Assembly: GCA_014763905.1 (NCBI GenBank)
Contig: JACXUN010000118.1
Span: 1-5,268, forward strand
Source: Campylobacterales bacterium
GTDB taxonomy: Bacteria > Campylobacterota > Campylobacteria > Campylobacterales > Sulfurovaceae
DNA length: 5,268 nt
Direction of reading: 5' to 3'
The position numbers were made by a program, and so were the translations under genes. Every line of letters starts with the position of its first letter. Position 1 is the first letter of the stretch. The notes under the pieces are model-generated. The model did not search any database. It was not told where the DNA came from and saw only the letters and a program-made list of their open reading frames with translations. Positions 1-4,279 of the stretch are shown piece by piece.

Positions 1-101
1 TTATGATTTTGAACTGTTCAACCAAAATTGATTTTTCAAATGTCTTTGAAGCGTAAGCTCTTTCCCAAGCTGAAACGGCTTGGGAGTAAAAGTTCAAAAT
101 A
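1..101. other. Non-coding 3' flank of ppaC with small dyads
   Basis: No credible gene lies here. On the minus strand one frame is open from about 93 to a TAA at 1-3, but it has no ATG and is only about 30 codons long. The stretch holds three inverted repeats: TTGAAC-T-GTTCAA at 9-21, a stem of 8 bp at 63-70 with 78-85, and AGTTC/GAACT at 91-95 with 105-109, the last enclosing the ppaC stop codon. None is followed by a convincing T-run on either strand, so I do not call a classical intrinsic terminator. The region could be a weak or Rho-dependent 3' end of ppaC, or part of a dispersed intergenic repeat; the window edge prevents deciding. Confidence 0.5.
63..85. repeat. Stem-loop downstream of ppaC
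   Basis: TCCCAAGC at 63-70 pairs with GCTTGGGA at 78-85 around a 7-nt loop (71-77). In plus-strand RNA the U71 and G77 can add a wobble pair, leaving loop GAAAC, so the structure is slightly better on the plus strand. It starts 17 nt beyond the ppaC stop codon and could mark the 3' end of that transcript, but the bases after it on the minus strand read AAGAGC rather than a U-tract. The inverted repeat is certain; its role is not. Confidence 0.6.
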
Positions 102-1019
102 TTAGAACTGCTTTTCCAAGAACGGAATAATCTGCTTTTTACGGCTCATCACTTTTGGCAGCCATACTTGGTTATCTGCAAGCTTTACCCCAAATGCACT
201 TTCGATTTGAGTCGGCTCGTCGCTGAGTACTAGGAGTTGGGAACCCTCTAGCATGATATCGGTTAAGAGCAAGAGGACAGAGTGTCGTTCACCCTCGGCT
301 TTGAGTTTTGCCATCTCTTCAAAGAGTTCCTCTTTCATATCGTCAAAGACTGCAAGGTCAACCACTTCGAGTTGTCCGACACCGAGTTTGTTGCCGCCCA
401 TCATAAAGTCTTTGAAGTCTCTGAGAACCAAGGCTCGTTTGGTGTCATTGAGGACGTTGGATTTGACGGTGAACATCTCCATAGCAAGAGCTTTGTAGTC
501 TTCGACTCCAGCGATCGTGGCTAGCTCTTTACACGCCTTGGTATCCTCTTTGGTGCAGGTTGGGGATTTGAAGATGACGGTGTCACTGAGAATGGCACAC
601 ATCATCATTCCGGCGATCTCTTTTGGAATTTCGACTCCGTGGTAGTCGTACATCTGCTTGACGATGGTATTGGAGCATCCTACCGGACGTACCCACATCT
701 CTAATGGAGTAGCGGTTTTGAGATCACCGAGTTTGTGGTGGTCGACGATACCTAAAATGGTCGCTTCATTGATATCTTCCGGGCTTTGGGAACTCTCCAT
801 AAAATCGATGAGATAGACATTTTCACCCGCATAGTGGGTTTTGAGTTCCGGGGCTTGAAAACCGAATCGATCCAAGATAAAGGCAGTCTCAGGACTCACC
901 TCTCCCTGTCGTGTCGGGACAGTATCTTCACCGAGTTGATTTTTGAGATAGGAAAGAGAGATCGCTCCGATAATCGAATCGGAGTCTGGGGTAGTATGAC
1001 CGAAAACATAAGTTGACAT
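102..1019 (-). CDS. ppaC: Manganese-dependent inorganic pyrophosphatase (family II, DHH superfamily)
   Basis: Cytosolic enzyme that hydrolyses pyrophosphate to two phosphates and so pulls biosynthetic reactions forward. It has 305 residues, close to the usual length of about 309. The N-terminal DHH domain shows GHTTPDSDS (metal ligands H8, D12, D14), D72 in LIDF, the signature DHH at 93-95, the block RPVGCSNTIV at 111-120, and SDT with D146. The C-terminal DHHA2 domain has K203 in DFKDF and the substrate-binding SRKKQ at 292-296. These residues match the ligands and phosphate-binding residues I recall for the Bacillus subtilis enzyme. One oddity: the usual DHNE after the fourth ligand is D-F-M-E here (72-75). 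The start is fixed by AAGG at 1029-1032, 9 nt ahead of the ATG. It lies 44 nt after tonB and has its own promoter-like sequence, so it may be transcribed both alone and by read-through. Confidence 0.95.
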   Translation of the reverse strand: MSTYVFGHTTPDSDSIIGAISLSYLKNQLGEDTVPTRQGEVSPETAFILDRFGFQAPELKTHYAGENVYLIDFMESSQSPEDINEATILGIVDHHKLGDLKTATPLEMWVRPVGCSNTIVKQMYDYHGVEIPKEIAGMMMCAILSDTVIFKSPTCTKEDTKACKELATIAGVEDYKALAMEMFTVKSNVLNDTKRALVLRDFKDFMMGGNKLGVGQLEVVDLAVFDDMKEELFEEMAKLKAEGERHSVLLLLTDIMLEGSQLLVLSDEPTQIESAFGVKLADNQVWLPKVMSRKKQIIPFLEKQF

Positions 1020-1048
1020 TTATAAATACCTTGCTAAAAATTTTTCGC

Positions 1049-1057
1049 ATTATAGCA
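1049..1057 (-). promoter_or_regulatory. Extended -10 promoter of ppaC
   Basis: On the minus strand the sequence reads TGC-TATAAT, a perfect -10 hexamer (1049-1054) with an extended TG motif (1056-1057). No good -35 is visible at 17 nt upstream (TTAAAC, 3 of 6), which is normal for sigma-70 promoters of Campylobacterota, where the -35 is poorly conserved. Transcription would begin near 1042, giving a 5' leader of roughly 20 nt. The element begins 7 nt beyond the tonB stop codon, so its upstream part overlaps the end of tonB. Predicted from sequence only. Confidence 0.6.
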
Positions 1058-1063
1058 AAATGT

Positions 1064-1762
1064 TTATTGCAGTTTAAAATCGATATTGATCGAGACATTA
1101 TGCATCGGAAACTCCCCGTTTAAGGCATTGGGAATGCTAAACGGAGCACTATCGAGTACCGATTGCCGGGCGGCTCTTTGGAGGATTTTCGACCCGCCGC
1201 TGGTTCGGATGTTACTTATCTGTCCACCCTGTGCGATATCAAACACCACATGCACCCGCCCTTGGATATTTCGACGTTTGGCGATAATCGGATACTTTTT
1301 ACGCTCATAGATACGTTGACGGACATTTTTAAGAAAGAGCCGCTTTTTGGCACTCAAATCAATTTTGGGCGGAGGGGGCGGTGGTGCAGGCTGAACGATT
1401 TCAACTGCTTTGGGTTCGATAGGTACAATCGGTTCATATTGGGTCACGGGCTGCACTACGGGTTTTGGCGTGGGTTGGGGCTGAACTTTTTTAACCACTT
1501 TTTTAGGTTTGGGTTTAGGCTTCGGCTTGGGTTCGACTTTTTTCGGCTCTTCAACTTTTGGTTTGGGAGGAGTCGGAACTGGGGGTATCGGTTTGGGCTT
1601 CACAACCGGCTTAGGCGGGCTAATTAGTGCGACTTTGATCACCTCTTCACTCGCCTTTGGCATGAACGGTTTGGCATTCCAGAGCCAAATCAGTGCCAAA
1701 CCACCCGCCAAATAGAGAGCAGAGGTGATGGCAAAAGACGAGAAGTAGTGTGATCTAATCAT
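1064..1762 (-). CDS. tonB: TonB energy-transducing protein
   Basis: Periplasm-spanning protein anchored in the inner membrane; it carries the energised state of ExbB-ExbD to TonB-dependent outer-membrane transporters. Its 232 residues divide into a cytoplasmic stub, one membrane helix at about 7-28, a Pro/Lys-rich spacer at about 49-134 (KP repeats at 78-88, six prolines at 127-132) and a C-terminal TonB domain at about 138-232. That domain shows the typical KKYP (155-158), IQGRVHVVFDI (166-176) and a GG then N-I pattern at 179-185. The membrane helix reads ITSALYLAGG: it lacks the histidine of the Ser-x3-His motif of E. coli TonB and has Tyr17 there. The ATG overlaps the exbD stop by 8 nt (ATGATTAG), implying coupled translation; an AGGAA lies about 12 nt upstream. 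The cargo cannot be told, since no transporter gene is in the window. Confidence 0.93.
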   Translation of the reverse strand: MIRSHYFSSFAITSALYLAGGLALIWLWNAKPFMPKASEEVIKVALISPPKPVVKPKPIPPVPTPPKPKVEEPKKVEPKPKPKPKPKKVVKKVQPQPTPKPVVQPVTQYEPIVPIEPKAVEIVQPAPPPPPPKIDLSAKKRLFLKNVRQRIYERKKYPIIAKRRNIQGRVHVVFDIAQGGQISNIRTSGGSKILQRAARQSVLDSAPFSIPNALNGEFPMHNVSINIDFKLQ

Positions 1763-2138
1763 TCTTCGTGATAATTCCTAAATCTTCGTAACTGTTTTTT
1801 TTGAGGATATCTAGTAGGAAGACAAACTCGTTAAACTGTGCCTCTTTGTCACAATAGAGATGAATCGGGGTCTTTTTATCAAAGGTGAGCAGTCGTTTCT
1901 CGACCTCCTCTTTGGTGACTTTCTCTTTATCGAAGAAAAACTCTCCGTTTTTTTTGACCGAGATTTTGAGCTCTTTTTTGGGATCGGCTTTGACCTCAGA
2001 GCTGGAGCTTGGCAAATCCAGCTTGATTACCCCTGTTTGGATAAAAGAGGCGGTAGTCAACACAATGACCAGCAAAACCAGCATAATGTCGATAAAAGGC
2101 ACGACATTAATGGAATCAAATCGTTTACGTGGACGCAT
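1755..2138 (-). CDS. exbD: ExbD, TonB-system proton channel subunit
   Basis: Inner-membrane partner of ExbB and TonB. With the start chosen here it has 127 residues: a short basic cytoplasmic tail (RPRKR at 2-6), one membrane helix at about 12-34, and a periplasmic ExbD/TolR domain. The family signature NVVPFIDIMLVLL holds D17, equivalent to the protonatable Asp25 of E. coli ExbD. I place the start at 2138 rather than at an ATG 27 nt further upstream (2165): the 2138 ATG follows AAGGA (2144-2148) by 5 nt, overlaps the exbB stop as TAATG, and gives the usual ExbD N-terminus. The gene is thus coupled to exbB at its 5' end and to tonB at its 3' end. Two runs of eight A residues (coding strand) lie at 1795-1802 and 1948-1955. 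TolR is the main alternative, but adjacent tonB argues for ExbD. Confidence 0.93.
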   Translation of the reverse strand: MRPRKRFDSINVVPFIDIMLVLLVIVLTTASFIQTGVIKLDLPSSSSEVKADPKKELKISVKKNGEFFFDKEKVTKEEVEKRLLTFDKKTPIHLYCDKEAQFNEFVFLLDILKKNSYEDLGIITKND

Positions 2139-2572
2139 TACTGTCCTTTGTGAGCGATTGTCCACTTGCTAAGGAGTACATCTACTTTGCGGTTGAGATG
2201 GTTATAGAAGAAGATCGCCGGAATCGCCACGACCAATCCCATCGCGGTAGCCTGCAACGCCAACGCCAGTGAAGTCATAATATTCTTGACATCCATCTCT
2301 CCGGTCTGTCCCAAAGTATAGAAGGTCATAATAATTCCCAAAACCGTTCCCAAAAGTCCGATATAGGGAGCATTGGCACCGAAACTGGAGATAATGCCCA
2401 GATTGTTGGTGATATCGATCTCCAGAGCCTCTTGCGTCCGATACGACTCAACTTTGACGGTACGATAGTAGAGCAATCGTTCGATCCAGAAAAAAAGGCT
2501 CAAAAAGCTCATAAAGCCAAGTAGACCGATCACGCCGTAATCAACCATATCGTGCAGCAGTTTTATATCCAT
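2138..2572 (-). CDS. exbB: ExbB, TonB-system proton channel subunit (short, Helicobacter-like type)
   Basis: Forms the inner-membrane oligomer that, with ExbD, converts proton-motive force into TonB movement. It has 144 residues, much shorter than E. coli ExbB (about 244), as in the compact ExbB2 type. Three membrane helices are visible at about 13-33, 61-86 and 99-123. Signature blocks are NAPYIGLLGTVLGI at 67-80 and ALQATAMGLVVAIPA at 105-119; T76 and T109 match the channel threonines of the family. At the site of the conserved TM3 glutamate of E. coli (Glu176) this protein has Leu104, with Gln107 one turn on. The start follows AAAGGA (2578-2583) by 5 nt. It is the first gene of exbB-exbD-tonB and is preceded by a leader with two strong hairpins. 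MotA/TolQ relatives are unlikely given size and neighbours. Confidence 0.93.
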   Translation of the reverse strand: MDIKLLHDMVDYGVIGLLGFMSFLSLFFWIERLLYYRTVKVESYRTQEALEIDITNNLGIISSFGANAPYIGLLGTVLGIIMTFYTLGQTGEMDVKNIMTSLALALQATAMGLVVAIPAIFFYNHLNRKVDVLLSKWTIAHKGQ

Positions 2573-2591
2573 GTGTATCCTTTGGGGAATA

Positions 2592-2628
2592 GTTAAGGAA
2601 TGCTAATTATTTCATTAGCATTCCTAAC
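2592..2628. repeat. Hairpin A in the nusA-exbB spacer
   Basis: A 12-bp perfect stem, AGGAATGCTAAT (2596-2607) with ATTAGCATTCCT (2614-2625), closes a 6-nt loop (2608-2613). Three more pairs (2592-2594 with 2626-2628) form if A2595 is bulged. On the minus strand it ends about 20 nt before the exbB start codon. No T-run follows on either strand, so it does not look like an ordinary terminator. Possible roles are RNA stabilisation, translation control of exbB, an operator, or a dispersed palindromic repeat. Confidence 0.85.
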
Positions 2629-2649
2629 CTGAGTTCTGAACTCAGGTTA
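2625..2649. repeat. Hairpin B in the nusA-exbB spacer
   Basis: An 11-bp perfect stem, TAACCTGAGTT (2625-2635) with AACTCAGGTTA (2639-2649), closes a 3-nt loop (2636-2638). It abuts hairpin A and shares TAAC (2625-2628) with it, so the outermost pairs of the two stems compete. The stem is followed by ATAACG on the plus strand and by AGGAATGC on the minus strand, with no U-tract. Together A and B occupy most of the predicted exbB leader. Confidence 0.85.
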
Positions 2650-2678
2650 TAACGTAGAAAAATGAAAAAATTATGAGA

Positions 2679-2708
2679 ATTATACTTAAAAAAGATGAAT
2701 TATTTGAA
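2679..2708 (-). promoter_or_regulatory. Possible promoter of exbB-exbD-tonB
   Basis: A perfect TATAAT lies on the minus strand at 2679-2684. A TTCAAA (4 of 6 to the -35 consensus) lies 18 nt upstream at 2703-2708, inside the last codons of nusA. Transcription would start near 2672 and give a leader of about 100 nt that contains hairpins A and B. The spacer is AT-rich, so a TATAAT can occur by chance. The same RNA could also come by read-through from nusA. Confidence 0.45.
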
Positions 2709-3839
2709 GAGATCCGCTAGTGCGTCTGTACTGGTTGTTTTTTCTGCTTCGGCTGCGGCTGATGAGGCTTCGGGCTGTCTCTGGGTAATACCGGCAATCT
2801 CATTGAGTTCAATGGTATAACCAGTCAACATAGAAGCAAGCCGGATATTGATCCCGCTCTTACCGATCGCTTTGGCTTTCTGATCACTGGTGATATTGAC
2901 GAGTGCCTTTTTCTTTTTGGGATCGGTAATTTTCAGACTCTGAACAATCGCCGGAGAGAGTGACCGTGTAATAAAAATTTCAGGAACCACCGAATACTCG
3001 ACACAGTCAATATTTTCACCCAACAGCTCTTTGCTCACGGCATTGATCCGCACCCCTTTGACACCGACAGCGGCTCCGATCGGATCGACATTGGTAAATT
3101 CGGTTTTAAGAGCAATCTTGGCTCGCTGTCCCGGAATTCTCGCAGCTGAAACAATCTCAACCGTCTCATCAGCAATCTCCGGTACCTCTTTCTCCATTAA
3201 TTTCTCTAAAAATTTCGGCGAAGTCCGTGTCAACTCAAGGAACATTCCGAACTCCGGATCGATACTGACATAACGTAAAAGGGCTTTAACCGTATCTCCG
3301 AGTTTAAACTTTTCACCTTTGATTCGATTTCGCTGACTTAAAATTCCTTTTAATTCGCCGATTTCAATAAAAGTGTTCTCTCGATCATCGATTCGGGCGA
3401 CGGTTCCGATCATAATGGTTCCGATTTTCTCTTTGTATTTTTCAAAAAGATCTTTTTCCACGCATCGCTGGATATGGTACTGCAGCTCTTTGAAGAGGTT
3501 GTGAGAAGCGGTTCGTCCGTACTCTTCCAAAACAAACTCGCTGCGAAGCTGATCACCTAACTCAATATCAGAACCATACTCCTGCTGTGCCTCTTCGAGA
3601 GAAACAACACTATCGGGAGCTGTTTGAAATCGTTCATCATCTTCTTTTACCACTGTAATAATCTGCTGAACACGGTATCCTCGTTTATCCACATCTACGG
3701 TCACTTCAAAATCGGATGACGGAGAGGTACACCGCTTGGCAGTCTTGATCAATGCCTCTTTAAAAGCGTCGATGGCGGTATCAAGTGAGAGATTTTTCTC
3801 ATGTGCCATCGCTTCAATAATATCAACAATTTTTTCCAT
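2700..3839 (-). CDS. nusA: Transcription termination/antitermination factor NusA
   Basis: Cytosolic RNA polymerase-binding factor that modulates pausing, intrinsic termination and antitermination. With this start it has 379 residues: N-terminal polymerase-binding domain at about 1-130, S1 domain at about 138-205, KH1 at about 225-290 with GVKG (259-262) in DPIGAAVGVKGVRINAV, and KH2 at about 300-355 with GKSG (326-329) in IGKSGINIRLAS. It ends with a short Ala/Glu/Thr tail and LADLFK, lacking the two C-terminal acidic repeats that bring E. coli NusA to 495 residues; this short form is common outside gammaproteobacteria. I start it at 3839 (MEKIVDIIEA), where GAAGGAAA lies 10 nt upstream; an in-frame ATG at 3857 would place that ribosome site inside the gene and has none of its own. 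In E. coli nusA sits with rimP and infB; here it stands alone ahead of exbB. Confidence 0.95.
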   Translation of the reverse strand: MEKIVDIIEAMAHEKNLSLDTAIDAFKEALIKTAKRCTSPSSDFEVTVDVDKRGYRVQQIITVVKEDDERFQTAPDSVVSLEEAQQEYGSDIELGDQLRSEFVLEEYGRTASHNLFKELQYHIQRCVEKDLFEKYKEKIGTIMIGTVARIDDRENTFIEIGELKGILSQRNRIKGEKFKLGDTVKALLRYVSIDPEFGMFLELTRTSPKFLEKLMEKEVPEIADETVEIVSAARIPGQRAKIALKTEFTNVDPIGAAVGVKGVRINAVSKELLGENIDCVEYSVVPEIFITRSLSPAIVQSLKITDPKKKKALVNITSDQKAKAIGKSGINIRLASMLTGYTIELNEIAGITQRQPEASSAAAEAEKTTSTDALADLFK

Positions 3840-3871
3840 AAATCTAATTTCCTTCATTCAGATTATCAAAC

Positions 3872-3895
3872 TTAACAAACGATACCCTTAACAAT
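3872..3895 (-). repeat. 8-bp direct repeat in the nusA leader
   Basis: TTGTTAAG on the minus strand occurs twice, at 3888-3895 and 3872-3879, with starts 16 nt apart. Both copies lie in the predicted transcribed leader of nusA. In such AT-rich DNA two 8-mers this close could be chance; a protein- or RNA-binding role is only a possibility. Confidence 0.4.
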
Positions 3896-3939
3896 GTGTT
3901 ACAAATGCGTATGATTAATTCGGTTGTTAGAAGAGTTAA

Positions 3940-3947
3940 ATTATACC
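3940..3947 (-). promoter_or_regulatory. Predicted nusA promoter, -10 region
   Basis: The minus strand reads GGTATAAT, a perfect -10 hexamer at 3940-3945. No clear -35 is seen at the right spacing, as expected in Campylobacterota. Transcription would begin near 3933 and give a leader of roughly 95 nt. Its upstream region is shared with the divergent promoter at 3973-3978. Confidence 0.55.
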
Positions 3948-3950
3948 TAA

Positions 3951-3964
3951 ACTTACCTTTAAGT
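3951..3964. promoter_or_regulatory. Small dyad between the divergent promoters
   Basis: ACTTA (3951-3955) and TAAGT (3960-3964) form an inverted repeat with a 4-nt spacer. It sits almost midway between the two outward-facing -10 elements, where one bound protein could affect both promoters. The arms are short and AT-rich, so chance is a fair explanation. Confidence 0.3.
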
Positions 3965-3969
3965 AAAAT

Positions 3970-3978
3970 GGGTATAAT
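3970..3978 (+). promoter_or_regulatory. Predicted promoter of the HP0268-family gene and miaB, -10 region
   Basis: The plus strand reads GGGTATAAT, with a perfect -10 hexamer at 3973-3978. No convincing -35 is present. Transcription would begin near 3985, about 47 nt ahead of the 4032 start codon. It is the only promoter-like site I see for both plus-strand genes. Confidence 0.55.
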
Positions 3979-4031
3979 AAATTTAAACATAAACAACAAT
4001 GGATTATATATTTTTTTAAGGAATGATAGAA

Positions 4032-4271
4032 ATGAAATTAAAATTAGCCAGGGCTTCAATGTCAGCCAAACCAAAACTTATCGAGCTGAGCAAGATTGAA
4101 GAAGATTTAGAAAAGAAATCTATTTTCTATTTTGACAAAGAGAATTCACATAAAGAACTTAAATCACTAATTGAATATTTTGAAAATAAAGCATTTTCTG
4201 TTTATATGCGAGAAGTAAAATACGGACTTAATGATGATGAGTTTATTTACGAACTACATATCGTAAAATAA
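4032..4271 (+). CDS. HP0268-family small protein (nuclease-like)
   Basis: A 79-residue cytosolic protein that resembles Helicobacter pylori HP0268 along its length as I remember it: MKL at the start, KSIFYF at 29-34, a central helix with [12 protein letters not shown] at 39-50, EVKYG at 61-65, and FIYELHIV near the end. HP0268 has an Smr-like fold and was reported to have DNA-nicking and RNase activity; that activity is not shown for this protein. I start it at 4032 rather than the in-frame ATG at 4023, since AAGGA (4018-4022) gives a 9-nt spacing to 4032 and touches the earlier ATG. The stop is 8 nt from the miaB start, so the two probably form an operon; the order HP0268-miaB is also found in H. 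pylori. By my count 67 of 240 bases are G or C (28%), far below its neighbours. Confidence 0.85.
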   Translation: MKLKLARASMSAKPKLIELSKIEEDLEKKSIFYFDKENSHKELKSLIEYFENKAFSVYMREVKYGLNDDEFIYELHIVK

Positions 4272-4279
4272 GCAGTTTT

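Noticed and set aside
1..96. 3' end of a small minus-strand gene stopping at 1-3
   Set aside because: The frame opens at a stop codon at 94-96 and holds no ATG, so no complete gene fits between it and ppaC.
1163..1627. Plus-strand ORF of 154 codons antisense to tonB
   Set aside because: Its Gly/Phe/Arg-rich product is the mirror of the Pro/Lys repeats of TonB, which is well supported on the other strand.
2138..2165. Longer ExbD start at 2165
   Set aside because: It adds nine residues atypical for ExbD and lacks a ribosome site, whereas 2138 has AAGGA at 5-nt spacing and a TAATG junction.
2600..2625. Fur box in the exbB leader
   Set aside because: Ton operons are often iron-regulated, but the dyad matches the GATAAT-type consensus at only about half of positions and matches the AT-rich Helicobacter-type box poorly. 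A position-weight search would be needed to revive it.
2592..2649. Hairpins A and B as Rho-independent terminators of nusA
   Set aside because: No run of T follows either stem on either strand, and exbB starts shortly after with its ribosome site free.
3844..4074. Minus-strand ORF of 76 codons upstream of nusA
   Set aside because: It covers the divergent promoter region and the start of the HP0268 gene, has no ribosome site I can see, and its hydrophobic composition fits random AT-rich DNA.
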